Source: an uncultured Microbacterium sp. (lineage in GTDB: Bacteria; Actinomycetota; Actinomycetes; Actinomycetales; Microbacteriaceae). Taken from it: a stretch of DNA of 64,000 nucleotides. The notes under the pieces were generated by a model, which did no database searches, was not told the origin of the DNA, and saw nothing but the letters and a program-made list of their open reading frames with translations. Position 1 is the first letter of the stretch. Each line of letters opens with the position of its first letter. The stretch is from positions 124,001 to 188,000 of the forward strand of contig NZ_CANKZA010000002.1 of the NCBI RefSeq assembly GCF_947488465.1, in the 5' to 3' direction. The position numbers were made by a program, and so were the translations under genes. Shown in pieces: positions 26,952 to 36,096 of this stretch.

Positions 26952-28037
26952 TCAGCGGAGGAGCGACTCGACGGCGTCGAGCAGGATGCCGGCCGAACGC
27001 TCCCAGGAGAACCGGGCGATGTGGGTCCGCCCGGCGGCGATCACCGCGGCCACCGCGGCGGGATCATCGAGCGTGCGGACGGCGTCGGCGAAGGCGGCGG
27101 CATCCGTGCCCGGCGCATAGCGCGCCCCACCGCCGGCAACCTCACGGAAGATCGGCATGTCGGTGATGACGGCGGGCACGCCGAGTTCGATCGCCTCGGC
27201 GACCGGCAGCCCATAGCCCTCGTCGAGTGATGCCGACACCAGCACGGCGCGGTCAGCGAGCAGCGCCGCGTACTCGGCATCGGTCACCCCGCCGTGGAAG
27301 ACGACGCGTCCGCCGGCCGGATCGATGAGCGCCTCCAGCTCCGCGCGGCGCGCATCGGAGATCCGGGACAGCACATGCAGCGTGCGATCGGGAAGCATCC
27401 CGATGGCCCGAATGAGCGTCTCGACGTTCTTGTAGGGCATGAAGGAGCCCATGTAGACGAGGTTCTCGGCGCCGGGCACCACCGTCACGCCGAAATCCGC
27501 CAGACGCTGCGGCGCGTTCGGGATCACGACGACGGGTCGCTTCGTCAACCGCACGCGCGCGAACTCGGCCGCGGAGGTCTCGCTGACCGTCGCGACGATG
27601 TCGGCGGCGTTCAGTGTCAGCCGCTGCGGAACGTACGACAGGTGGAAGAGGCGCCACCCCGCGCGCACATACCAGGGCAGATCCTTCGGCGGCGTGCGAT
27701 GCCGGTAGTAGATCGTGTCGTGGAGGGTGAGGATGAGCCGGAAATGCCGCCCGAGTGAACCGATCGTCTGCATCGGCGAGAACACGGCATCCGGATGCTG
27801 CTTGTTGAGCCCGAGCGCCGCCAGCGGCTCGATGATCGCGGTCGGATCCCCGATCACGAGGACCTCGGCGCCGGCCGGGAGAAACGCACGCTGGCGCTCA
27901 TCGAAGATCAGGTACGTGACCTCGATGCCGCGGTCCGGCGCCGCGGCGGCGACCGCAGCGGCGAGCTCGGTGGAGTACCGACTGATCCCATCGTGGAAAT
28001 CCACACGGATGTAGCGCGCATCGAAGAACAGGCGCAT
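26952..28037 (-). CDS. GT4-type glycosyltransferase
   Basis: Cytosolic GT-B glycosyltransferase of 361 residues. The N-terminal half starts MRLFFDARYIRVDFHDGI; the C-terminal Rossmann half has VYMGSFMPYKNVETLI and the nucleotide-sugar motif SLDEGYGLPVAEAIELGVP with the E-x7-E pattern of GT4 enzymes. It follows the other glycosyltransferase (stop at 28039) with only one base between, so the pair is an operon probably acting on one envelope glycan or glycolipid. Donor and acceptor are not deducible. Confidence 0.85.
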   Translation of the reverse strand: MRLFFDARYIRVDFHDGISRYSTELAAAVAAAAPDRGIEVTYLIFDERQRAFLPAGAEVLVIGDPTAIIEPLAALGLNKQHPDAVFSPMQTIGSLGRHFRLILTLHDTIYYRHRTPPKDLPWYVRAGWRLFHLSYVPQRLTLNAADIVATVSETSAAEFARVRLTKRPVVVIPNAPQRLADFGVTVVPGAENLVYMGSFMPYKNVETLIRAIGMLPDRTLHVLSRISDARRAELEALIDPAGGRVVFHGGVTDAEYAALLADRAVLVSASLDEGYGLPVAEAIELGVPAVITDMPIFREVAGGGARYAPGTDAAAFADAVRTLDDPAAVAAVIAAGRTHIARFSWERSAGILLDAVESLLR

Positions 28038-28038
28038 C

Positions 28039-29283
28039 TCAGAGCGGCTCGCCCCGGTACAGCTTCTCGAAGGTGTCCAGGGTCTTCTCGATGTCGTGGA
28101 TCTCCACGCCATCCAGCGACGCCTGCTGCATCCGTCGGTACTCCACCGGGTCGGCGGTCAGGACGCGACGCAGCTTGTCGGCGAGATCATCGACGTTTCC
28201 CGGTTCGAACAGATAGCCGTTCTCGCCGTCATGGATGAGGTGCGGAAGGGCGACGGCGTTCGCGCCGACGACCGGCAGGCCCGAGGCCATGGCTTCCATC
28301 GTCGCGATCGACTGCAGCTCGGCGATCGACGCGATGGCGAACACGTCGGCCTGCGCGTACGACGCGCGCAACTGATCCTCCTCGACCCGCCCGTGGAAGA
28401 CGATCCGGTCCGACAGGCCCAGCCGCTGCGCGGTCTGCTCGAGGTTGCGGCGCTGGTCGCCGCCACCGACGATGTCGAAGGTGATGTTCGGGATGTCGGT
28501 GACGAGCTTCGCGATCGCCTCGAGTGTGACCTCGACGTGCTTCTCGGTCGTCAGGCGTCCGACGAACAGCACGCGGTAGTGATCGCGCTCGCTGAAATCG
28601 GGGGTGTAGTTGCGCTTGTCGATGCCGCAGCTGATCGGGATGACTCCCTGGATGTCGATCGTCGCCTCGAGGAACTCCGCGGCCTTGCGCGTCGGAGTGG
28701 TCACCGCGCGCGACATGTCGAACGTGCGCTTCGCGTCGGCCCACGCGGCCTTGACCACGATCTTGTCGAGCACCGGCGGCAGTGTGGTGAAGTCGAGGAT
28801 GTTCTCGGCCATCACGTGGTTCGTCGCGATCACCGGGATGCCGCGCTGATGGGCGATGCGGGTGAGCGCCCGTCCGAGGACGATGTGCGACTGGCTGTGC
28901 ACGACATCTGCGGGCACTTCATCCAGCAGGCGGCGCGAGTAGTGCTTCGCTCGCCAGGGCCAGACGAAACGCAACCAGTCGTGCGGGTACCAGCGCCATC
29001 CCGGCGGTCGGTGGACCGTGAGCCGCTGCCCCTCGATCATCTCGTGGAACACTCCGTGCTTGCGGAGCGAGACGCCAGGCGTGAGCACGTGGACGTCATG
29101 TCCGCGGCCGGCGAGGCCTGCGGCGAGGCGCTCGGCGAAGCGGGCGGCTCCGTTGACATCGGGGGCAAAGGTGTCGGCGGCGATAACGATCGTCAGCGGT
29201 GCCCGCGCGGGGTCGTGCGTCGCGGATCCGGTCACGGGGTACGAGGCCAATCTGTGCGGCGGCGTCCCGCGGATCGCGAGCAC
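28039..29283 (-). CDS. GT4-type glycosyltransferase (PimB/MgtA-like)
   Basis: GT-B glycosyltransferase of up to 414 residues. The N-terminus has IAADTFAPDVNGAARFAERL, typical of lipid-directed mannosyl- or glucosyltransferases. The C-terminal half has VLFVGRLTTEKHVEV and the EAMASGLPVVGAN motif. The start is uncertain: GTG at 29283 gives a 30-residue polar lead, while GTG at 29235 begins closer to the conserved sequence. It is first gene of a two-gene operon and is divergent from the hypothetical gene at 29351. Confidence 0.85.
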   Translation of the reverse strand: MLAIRGTPPHRLASYPVTGSATHDPARAPLTIVIAADTFAPDVNGAARFAERLAAGLAGRGHDVHVLTPGVSLRKHGVFHEMIEGQRLTVHRPPGWRWYPHDWLRFVWPWRAKHYSRRLLDEVPADVVHSQSHIVLGRALTRIAHQRGIPVIATNHVMAENILDFTTLPPVLDKIVVKAAWADAKRTFDMSRAVTTPTRKAAEFLEATIDIQGVIPISCGIDKRNYTPDFSERDHYRVLFVGRLTTEKHVEVTLEAIAKLVTDIPNITFDIVGGGDQRRNLEQTAQRLGLSDRIVFHGRVEEDQLRASYAQADVFAIASIAELQSIATMEAMASGLPVVGANAVALPHLIHDGENGYLFEPGNVDDLADKLRRVLTADPVEYRRMQQASLDGVEIHDIEKTLDTFEKLYRGEPL

Positions 29284-29338
29284 GCCGGTGCGAGTCTACC
29301 CGAGCACCCTCCGCTCCCCCGGGAGCACCCGCGCGCCG

Positions 29339-29344
29339 TAGCCT
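29339..29344 (+). promoter_or_regulatory. Leaderless -10 hexamer for the gene at 29351
   Basis: TAGCCT ends six bases before the ATG. Confidence 0.45.
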
Positions 29345-29350
29345 GAAGTC

Positions 29351-29941
29351 ATGGAGCGACTTCACGCAGATGCAGACCCGACTCGCTGGGTGCCGGTGAC
29401 GGAGTCCTTCGGCTTCCGGGGGCGCCGCGCGCGGAAGAAGGCGATCCGGATGCTGCTGACCCAGGCCGGTGGCGCTCTGGGCACCACGGGGCGACCGGGC
29501 GGCGGGGCCACCGCGTGGGCCGTCAGTCAGGCGGCACCGTGGCTCATGCGCAAGGCGGCCGGTCGCGTGCTCGTCTGGGTGTGGAAGAGCGAGCCCGATC
29601 TGCTGGTCGTCATGGCACAGATCCAGGAGCTCACGGCGCAGCTGCGCACGGCGCGCGCGATGATGCCGATCGAGTACGACGACACCGAGACCTTCCGCGG
29701 CACCTATCTGGGGGTCGGCGAGAAGCTCACCATGCCACTTCCGGCATCGCCCGCCACGCCCCCGTTCGCGACGTACACGTGGGACACCGGCACGCACCTG
29801 ATCACGGTGACGGCCGTGTGCGCCGACCGCGAGCGCTTCGGCACCGTGATCGGGGCGGTCGACGACCTCGCTCGCTCGCTGCGGCTGAGCGATGACCTCA
29901 CGGTGGGCGAGCAGACCGTGCTGCGCATCGATCCGGCCTGA
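29351..29941 (+). CDS. Hypothetical protein, 196 residues
   Basis: I do not recognise the family. An early amphipathic region (FGFRGRRARKKAIRMLL) and a Gly/Ala-rich stretch with weak hydrophobic helices (about 35-80) are followed by a soluble half with alternating polar and hydrophobic strands (YLGVGEKLTMPLP, YTWDTGTHLITVTAV). It could attach to the membrane. The ATG is backed by TAGCCT six bases upstream. The decayed gene begins right after its stop. Confidence 0.6.
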   Translation: MERLHADADPTRWVPVTESFGFRGRRARKKAIRMLLTQAGGALGTTGRPGGGATAWAVSQAAPWLMRKAAGRVLVWVWKSEPDLLVVMAQIQELTAQLRTARAMMPIEYDDTETFRGTYLGVGEKLTMPLPASPATPPFATYTWDTGTHLITVTAVCADRERFGTVIGAVDDLARSLRLSDDLTVGEQTVLRIDPA

Positions 29942-30336
29942 TCCGCACTATCCGGAGCGCCGGGAGTGGTCGATGCACTCCACGAGCTGATCGCCTCGGG
30001 GACCGTTCGCCTGCTCGACTTCGTCATCGTCCACAAGGACGACGAGGGCGGGGTCACCTCGATCGAAATCGAAGACCACCTCGAGGAGTACGGATTCGAG
30101 GACATCGAGTTCGCCGCGATCGGTGTCACCGGCCAGGAGGACATCGATTCGTTCGCCGAGCTGATCGACCCGGGGACGTCTGCCGCGATCGTCGCGCTGG
30201 AGCTCGCGTGGGCCGCCCGCCTCGCCGGGAGCGTCGCCGCATCGTCGCCGAGTTGCAGAAACTCGCCGCGCTGAAGGATGCCGGGATCCTCGACGACGCC
30301 GAGTTCGCGGCTGCGAAGGCCAAACTCCTCGGCTGA
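29942..30336 (+). pseudogene. Decayed DUF6325-like gene with SHOCT tail
   Basis: From a GTG at 29966 the frame reads VDALHELIASGTVRLLDFVIVHKDD and continues to LELAWAARLAG, which resembles DUF1269/DUF6325 proteins but lacks their first 20 or so residues. Then the frame breaks near 30225. In another frame RRIVAELQKLAALKDAGIL follows, with DDAEFAAAKAKLL and a stop at 30334-30336, a clear SHOCT domain. Normally the two parts form one protein of about 140 residues, so at least a 5' truncation and an internal deletion/frameshift have occurred. Confidence 0.75.
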
Positions 30337-30511
30337 TCCCGCCGCCGCGCGGCGACACCCGCGCAGCACATCGCGTCAACAAGATGACGCCGCGTGACAG
30401 TTCGTGACGCCCCTTGACCACTCATTGCGTCTTGGCCGATGTGCACACCTAGCCTCTCCGAAGGGCAGCACTGCGCCCGTGCACGGAAGACGGGATCCCC
30501 CGGGAGGCGAT

Positions 30512-32266
30512 GTGACCATCAACGACGCGACGACCGGCGAGGCCGCGGCGTCTCGCGCCGCGCGCATCGCGAGTGAAGGCGCCCGCGCGCGCGCCCCACG
30601 CCCGTCATCGCGGCCGAACGGCCAGTGGAAGATCGACGGCACGGCTCCCCTCAACGGCAACGAAGAGTGGAAGCAGGTCGACAACGGCCTGGCGGTACGC
30701 AGCCGGATCGAGAACATCTACGCGAAGGGCGGATTCGCCTCGATCGACCCGACGGATCTGCACGGACGCTTTCGCGTGTGGGGTCTGTACACCCAGCGCA
30801 AGCCGGGCATCGACGGCGGGCGCACCGCGCAGCTCGAGCCGCACGAGCTCGAAGACGAGTACTTCATGCTCCGCGTGCGCATCGACGGAGGCCAGCTGAC
30901 CACGGAGCAACTGCGCGTGATAGCTGGCATCTCGATGGAGTTCGGGCGCGACACCGCCGATCTCACCGATCGGCAGAACATCCAGCTGCACTGGGTCGAG
31001 GTCGAATCGATGCCCGAGATCTGGCGGCGCCTCGAGTCCGTCGGCCTCGGGACCACCGAGGCGTGCGGCGATGTGCCGCGTGTCGTGCTCGGTTCCCCCG
31101 TCGCGGGCATCGCCGCCGACGAGCTCATCGACCCGACCCCGCAGATCGACGAAATCACCTCACGCTTCATCGGCGACGAGTCGCTCGCGAACCTCCCCCG
31201 CAAGTTCAAGTCCGCGATCACCGGGCACCCGAGCCAGGACGTCGTGCACGAGATCAATGACGTCGCCTTCGTCGCCGTCGACCATCCTCAGCTCGGCATC
31301 GGCTACGACCTCTGGGTCGGCGGAGGCCTGTCGACCGCTCCCCGACTCGGGGAGCGCCTCGGCGTCTTCGTCACGCCCGACCAGGTGGTGGATGCCTGGC
31401 ACGGCGTCGCGCAGATCTTCCGCGATTACGGCTACCGGCGCCTGCGCAACAAGGCGCGTTTGAAGTTCTTGCTCGCCGAATGGGGCCCCGAGAAGTTCCG
31501 CCAGATCCTTCAGGACGAGTACCTCGGCTACGCACTGCCCGACGGCCCGCCCGCGCCCAAGCCCCTGGCTCACGGCGACCATGTGGGGGTTCACCGCCAG
31601 AAGGACGGCCGCTTCTACGTCGGCGTCACCCCGATCGTCGGTCGTGTCTCGGGGCCGAACCTCGGCAGGCTCGCCGACCTGATCGAAGCGCACGGCTCGA
31701 CGCGCCTGCGCACCACCCCGCATCAGAAGCTCGTCATCCTCGACATCCCCGAAGATCGCGTCGAGTCCCTGATCGCCGGGCTCGACGAGCTCGGGCTGCA
31801 GGCGCGACCGAGTCTCATCCGCCGGGGAACGATCGCGTGCACCGGCATCGAGTTCTGCAAGCTCGCCATCGTCGAGACGAAGGCCTATGCCACGGCAGCG
31901 GTCGTCGACCTCGAGAAGCGGCTCGACCAGTTCGAGCTCCCGCATCCGATCTCGCTGCACGTCAACGGATGCCCGAACTCGTGCGCACGCATCCAGACCG
32001 CCGACATCGGGCTCAAGGGTCAGCTCGTCACGATCGACGGCGAGCAGGTGCCGGGCTACCAAGTGCACCTGGGCGGCGGGCTCGCCAGCGCCGACCGCGA
32101 CGAAGCTGGACTCGGCCGGACGGTTCGCGGCCTCAAGGTGCCGGCGGACGGCATCGCCGACTACACCGAACGCGTCGTCAAGCGGTTCCTCGCTGATCGC
32201 GACGAGGCGTCCGACGAAACCTTCGCCCACTGGGCGCATCGCGCCGAGGAAGAAGCCTTGGTATGA
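30512..32266 (+). CDS. sir: Ferredoxin-dependent sulfite reductase
   Basis: Assimilatory siroheme enzyme that reduces sulfite to sulfide (584 residues). The two-repeat nitrite/sulfite reductase fold is visible, with DLTDRQNIQLHWVEVE in the first half. The siroheme/[4Fe-4S] cysteines lie in ACTGIEFCKLA and NGCPNSCARI. Its place before cysH marks it as sulfite rather than nitrite reductase, NirBD covering the latter. GTG 30512 is set by GGGAGG at 30502-30507; the frame is open to 30404. First gene of the nine-gene sulfate operon; cysH follows with an ATGA overlap. Confidence 0.94.
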   Translation: MTINDATTGEAAASRAARIASEGARARAPRPSSRPNGQWKIDGTAPLNGNEEWKQVDNGLAVRSRIENIYAKGGFASIDPTDLHGRFRVWGLYTQRKPGIDGGRTAQLEPHELEDEYFMLRVRIDGGQLTTEQLRVIAGISMEFGRDTADLTDRQNIQLHWVEVESMPEIWRRLESVGLGTTEACGDVPRVVLGSPVAGIAADELIDPTPQIDEITSRFIGDESLANLPRKFKSAITGHPSQDVVHEINDVAFVAVDHPQLGIGYDLWVGGGLSTAPRLGERLGVFVTPDQVVDAWHGVAQIFRDYGYRRLRNKARLKFLLAEWGPEKFRQILQDEYLGYALPDGPPAPKPLAHGDHVGVHRQKDGRFYVGVTPIVGRVSGPNLGRLADLIEAHGSTRLRTTPHQKLVILDIPEDRVESLIAGLDELGLQARPSLIRRGTIACTGIEFCKLAIVETKAYATAAVVDLEKRLDQFELPHPISLHVNGCPNSCARIQTADIGLKGQLVTIDGEQVPGYQVHLGGGLASADRDEAGLGRTVRGLKVPADGIADYTERVVKRFLADRDEASDETFAHWAHRAEEEALV

Positions 32267-33006
32267 GCGTCTCCCTCGCCCCTCGTATCGAGGTCAAGCG
32301 CTCGACTGCCGAACTCGAGGCCCTCGCCGAAGCCGGCAACATCGAGCTCGGATCGATGACGGATCGCGAAGCAACGCCCGCCGAGGTCGTCGCGTGGGTC
32401 GCCCGCCACTTCGGTTCGGATGCCGCGGCCGTCGCCTGCTCGATGGCCGACGCCGCGCTGCCACATCTGGTGGCCGAACAGCTTCCCGGTGTGGACGTGC
32501 TGTTCCTGGACACCGGTTACCACTTCGCCGAAACGCGATTCACCCGTGACGAGGTGCAGCGCGCGCTCGATGTGCGCATCATCGATGTGCTTCCGCAGCA
32601 GACCGTGGCCGAGCAGAATGCCACCTTCGGCGCCGCGCTGTATTCGCGCGACCCGGCCCTGTGCTGCGCGCGGCGCAAGGTCGCCCCGCTCCAGGACGCG
32701 TTGAGCGGATACGAGGTGTGGTTCACCGGTGTGCGCCGCGAGGAGGCGCCGACGCGTGCCACCACTCCTCTGGTCACCTGGGATGAGCGCAACGGGCTCG
32801 TCAAGGTCAATCCGGTCGCGGCATGGACCTTCGATGACCTGCTCGACTACGCCGGCGATCACCAGGTGCCGGTCAATCTCCTCGTGAGCAACGGGTACCC
32901 CTCGATCGGATGCGAGCCCTGCACGGCCCGCGTCGAGCCGGGGGCCGATCCGCGCTCGGGCCGCTGGGCCGGACTCTCCAAGACAGAATGCGGGTTGCAC
33001 GAATGA
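32263..33006 (+). CDS. cysH: Adenylyl-sulfate (APS) reductase CysH
   Basis: Reduces APS to sulfite with thioredoxin or similar donor. The 247-residue protein has the four-cysteine [4Fe-4S] pattern LCCARRKVAPL and GCEPCT, which marks APS rather than PAPS reductases, and the catalytic cysteine in the C-terminal KTECGLHE. This agrees with the absence of an APS kinase gene in the operon. Start overlaps sir, stop overlaps cysD (both ATGA). Confidence 0.94.
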   Translation: MSVSLAPRIEVKRSTAELEALAEAGNIELGSMTDREATPAEVVAWVARHFGSDAAAVACSMADAALPHLVAEQLPGVDVLFLDTGYHFAETRFTRDEVQRALDVRIIDVLPQQTVAEQNATFGAALYSRDPALCCARRKVAPLQDALSGYEVWFTGVRREEAPTRATTPLVTWDERNGLVKVNPVAAWTFDDLLDYAGDHQVPVNLLVSNGYPSIGCEPCTARVEPGADPRSGRWAGLSKTECGLHE

Positions 33007-33920
33007 GCGCTCCAGCGATCACCCCCACACGCCTCGACACCCTCGATCTGCTCGAAGCCGAGGCCATCCACATCATCCGCGAGGTTGTCGCGGAGTTCGA
33101 GCGGCCCGTGCTGTTGTTCTCGGGCGGCAAGGATTCGGTCCTCGTGCTTCACCTCGCGGCGAAGGCGTTCTTCCCCGGCAAGGTCCCCTTCCCGGTGCTG
33201 CACGTCGACACGGGACACAACTTCCCCGAGGTCATCGCGTTCCGTGACGAGACGGTCGAACGCCTCGGCATCCGCCTCCACGTCGCGCGCGTGCAGGACT
33301 ACATCGACGACGGCCGCCTGCACGAGCGCGCCGACGGCACACGCAATCCTTTGCAGACCCTTCCGTTGCTCGATGCGATCGCCGCCGGCACGCACGACGC
33401 CGTCTTCGGCGGCGCACGCCGCGACGAAGACAAGGCCCGCGCCAAAGAGCGCATCATCTCGCTCCGCGATGAGTTCGGCCAGTGGGACCCGCGCAACCAG
33501 CGCCCCGAGCTCTGGAGCCTGTACAACGGCCGACACACGACCGGCCAGCACGTGCGGGCCTTTCCCATCTCGAATTGGACCGAACTCGACGTCTGGCGCT
33601 ACATCGAACGCGAGGGCATTCTCCTGCCGCCGCTGTACTTCGCGCACGAGCGCGAGGTGTATTCCCGTGACGGCATGTGGCGGGCCGTCGGCGACGTGTC
33701 ACCGCCGATGCCCCACGAAACCGTCGAACGCCGCACCGTCCGCTACCGCACGGTCGGCGACATGAGCTGCACCGGAGCGGTCGAATCGCCGGCCGCGACA
33801 CTCACCGACATCGTCGCGGAGATCGCCGTCTCCACGCTCACCGAGCGCGGAGCGACACGTGCCGACGACCGCATCTCGGAAGCGGCGATGGAAGACCGCA
33901 AGAAAGACGGGTACTTCTGA
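33003..33920 (+). CDS. cysD: Sulfate adenylyltransferase subunit 2 CysD
   Basis: Catalytic subunit of ATP sulfurylase, making APS from sulfate and ATP. The PP-loop LLFSGGKDSVLVLHL is near residue 37, and GGARRDEDKARAKERI and the C-terminal RKKDGYF are family hallmarks. Length 305 residues is normal. It works as a complex with the GTPase CysN, whose ATG overlaps its stop (TGATG). Confidence 0.95.
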   Translation: MSAPAITPTRLDTLDLLEAEAIHIIREVVAEFERPVLLFSGGKDSVLVLHLAAKAFFPGKVPFPVLHVDTGHNFPEVIAFRDETVERLGIRLHVARVQDYIDDGRLHERADGTRNPLQTLPLLDAIAAGTHDAVFGGARRDEDKARAKERIISLRDEFGQWDPRNQRPELWSLYNGRHTTGQHVRAFPISNWTELDVWRYIEREGILLPPLYFAHEREVYSRDGMWRAVGDVSPPMPHETVERRTVRYRTVGDMSCTGAVESPAATLTDIVAEIAVSTLTERGATRADDRISEAAMEDRKKDGYF

Positions 33921-35215
33921 TGACGACGCCGACGCTCTTCCGCTTCGCGACCGCCGGATCGGTCGATGACGGCAAGTCGACCCTCGTCGGCCGGCTGCTG
34001 CACGATTCGAAGGCGATCCTCGCCGACCAGCTCGAGCAGGTCGCCCGGACGTCCGCGGAACGCGGTTTCGCGCACGGCTCGTTCGATTTCGCCCTGCTGA
34101 CCGACGGCCTCCGCGCCGAGCGCGAACAGGGCATCACGATCGATGTCGCCTACCGCTACTTCTCCACCGGCAGCCGCAGCTTCATCCTCGCCGACTGCCC
34201 CGGTCACGTGCAGTACACGCGCAACATGGTCACCGGTGCCACCACCGCCGACGCCGTGATCGTGCTGGTCGACGGCCGCAAGGGCGTGCTCGAGCAGACC
34301 CGCCGCCACCTCGCCGTGCTGGCACTATTGCGCGTGCCGCACGTCATCGTGGCGGTCAACAAGATCGACCTCTTGGGCTTCTCGGCGGAGGCGTTCGCCG
34401 GCGTCGCCGCTCAAGTGGAGGCCGTAACCACCGAGCTCGGAATCAGCGACGTGCACGTGCTGCCCGTGTCGGCTCTGGAGGGCGACAACATCGTCAATCG
34501 CTCCGAGCGGACACCCTGGTACGAGGGCCCTGCCCTGCTCGAACTGCTCGAGACCCTCCCCGCTCAGGACGAACTCGAATCCGTGCTCGAGGACTTCCGC
34601 CTGCCGGTGCAGCTCGTGCTGCGCCCGCAGGGCGGGCTCTCACCCGAGGTGAGTGAGGCAGACGTCGAGTCGCTGCGCGACTACCGCGCCTCGGCCGGCC
34701 GGGTGTCATCGGGCACCGTGCGGGTCGGCGATGCCGTGCAGGTCTTTCCCTCCGGCATCCGCACCACCGTGACCGGGCTGTCGGTCGCCGGCGCTCCGGT
34801 CGACATGGCCGTCGCGCCGCAGTCGGTTGCCGTGCAACTGGCCGATGACGTCGATGCCGCGCGCGGCACCGTGATCGCGGCGGTCGGCACACTCCCGGTC
34901 GCGACCCGTGAGGTCGATGCGGAGCTTTTTCAGCTCGATGCCCGCCCGCTCACCACCGGCGCCCGGGTGCTCATCAAGCACGGCACCTCGACGGTGCAGG
35001 CGATCGTCACGCAGATCGACTCACGCTACAACCTCGACTCTCTGGCCCACGAGAGCGCAGACGCCCTGGCCGTCAACGACATCGGCCACGCACGCCTGCG
35101 CCTCGCGAGCGACCTCCCGCTCGAGCGGTACAGCCACACCCGCGCCGGCGGCTCGTTCCTGGTCATCCATCCGTCCGACGGCGCGACACTCGCCGCCGGT
35201 ATCGTGCGCGACTGA
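33920..35215 (+). CDS. cysN: Sulfate adenylyltransferase subunit 1 CysN (GTPase)
   Basis: Elongation-factor-like GTPase whose hydrolysis drives APS formation by CysD. G1 GSVDDGKSTLVGRLLHD, G3 DCPGHVQYTRNM and G4 NKID are all present in the first 160 residues; two beta-barrel domains follow. At 431 residues it is the stand-alone form, without a fused CysC kinase. Its ATG overlaps the cysD stop, and a 26-base gap leads to the ABC genes. Confidence 0.95.
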   Translation: MTTPTLFRFATAGSVDDGKSTLVGRLLHDSKAILADQLEQVARTSAERGFAHGSFDFALLTDGLRAEREQGITIDVAYRYFSTGSRSFILADCPGHVQYTRNMVTGATTADAVIVLVDGRKGVLEQTRRHLAVLALLRVPHVIVAVNKIDLLGFSAEAFAGVAAQVEAVTTELGISDVHVLPVSALEGDNIVNRSERTPWYEGPALLELLETLPAQDELESVLEDFRLPVQLVLRPQGGLSPEVSEADVESLRDYRASAGRVSSGTVRVGDAVQVFPSGIRTTVTGLSVAGAPVDMAVAPQSVAVQLADDVDAARGTVIAAVGTLPVATREVDAELFQLDARPLTTGARVLIKHGTSTVQAIVTQIDSRYNLDSLAHESADALAVNDIGHARLRLASDLPLERYSHTRAGGSFLVIHPSDGATLAAGIVRD

Positions 35216-35241
35216 TCATCGACCTCAGCAGGCAAACCACC

Positions 35242-36096
35242 ATGAGCGCTCCTTTCCCCACTCCGGCGGGACCCACACCAGTCAGGGCCGCACCGGTCAT
35301 GCCGCGATTGGGGCCGAGCTTCGACGAGAGCGGACCCGCGCGTGCTGCCACCCCCGCCCCGGCACCGATCGTCCGTGTCGAGCACGTGTCCCAGCGGTTC
35401 GGCGCCGGTCCGGTCATCCTCGACGACATTTCCCTCGACATTGCGCCCGGAGAGTTCGTCTGCCTCCTCGGCGCCTCCGGTTGCGGCAAATCGACGCTGC
35501 TCAACCTGATCGCCGGACTCGATGCGCCGACCGCGGGCACGATCACTACTCCCGCCCAGGGCGCCGCGGTGATGTTCCAGGAGTCCGCACTCATGCCCTG
35601 GCTGACCGCGCAGCAAAATGTCGAGCTGGCCCTGCGGCTGCGCGGAGTCGCCCGCGCTGACCGCCGCGAGCGCGCTCTCGCCCTGCTCGATACCGTCAAC
35701 CTCGCGGATGCCGCAGCTCGGCGCCCGCACCAGCTCTCCGGCGGGATGCGCCAGCGCGTCGCGTTGGCACGAGCGCTCGCGCAGGATCGCCCCGTGCTGT
35801 TGATGGATGAACCGTTCGCCGCCCTGGACGCCATCACCCGCGACCTCCTCCACGACGAACTCGAGCGCGTGTGGCGTGCCACCGGCCGCACGATCGTTTT
35901 CGTGACGCACAACGTGCGTGAAGCCGCGCGACTGGGCCAACGCGTCGTCCTGCTCTCCAGTCGACCCGGTCGCATCGCGCGGGAATGGCGAATCGCGAAA
36001 ACCGAGAACCGCCGCATCGAATCGCCGGAGGTGGCGGCTCTCGCCGTCGAGATCACGGCGCACCTGCGGAAGGAGATCCGTCGCAATGCCTCGTGA
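35242..36096 (+). CDS. NitT/TauT-family ABC transporter ATP-binding protein
   Basis: ATPase of a sulfonate/nitrate/taurine-type importer (SsuB/TauB group), 284 residues. Walker A LGASGCGKSTLL, Q-loop VMFQESALMPWL, signature LSGGMRQRVALARAL and Walker B LLMDEPFAALD are intact. The first 45 residues are a Pro/Ala-rich extension without homology to the core. Context suggests sulfate-linked anions or sulfonates as substrate. Eleven bases overlap with the permease. No periplasmic binding protein gene is adjacent. Confidence 0.88.
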   Translation: MSAPFPTPAGPTPVRAAPVMPRLGPSFDESGPARAATPAPAPIVRVEHVSQRFGAGPVILDDISLDIAPGEFVCLLGASGCGKSTLLNLIAGLDAPTAGTITTPAQGAAVMFQESALMPWLTAQQNVELALRLRGVARADRRERALALLDTVNLADAAARRPHQLSGGMRQRVALARALAQDRPVLLMDEPFAALDAITRDLLHDELERVWRATGRTIVFVTHNVREAARLGQRVVLLSSRPGRIAREWRIAKTENRRIESPEVAALAVEITAHLRKEIRRNAS

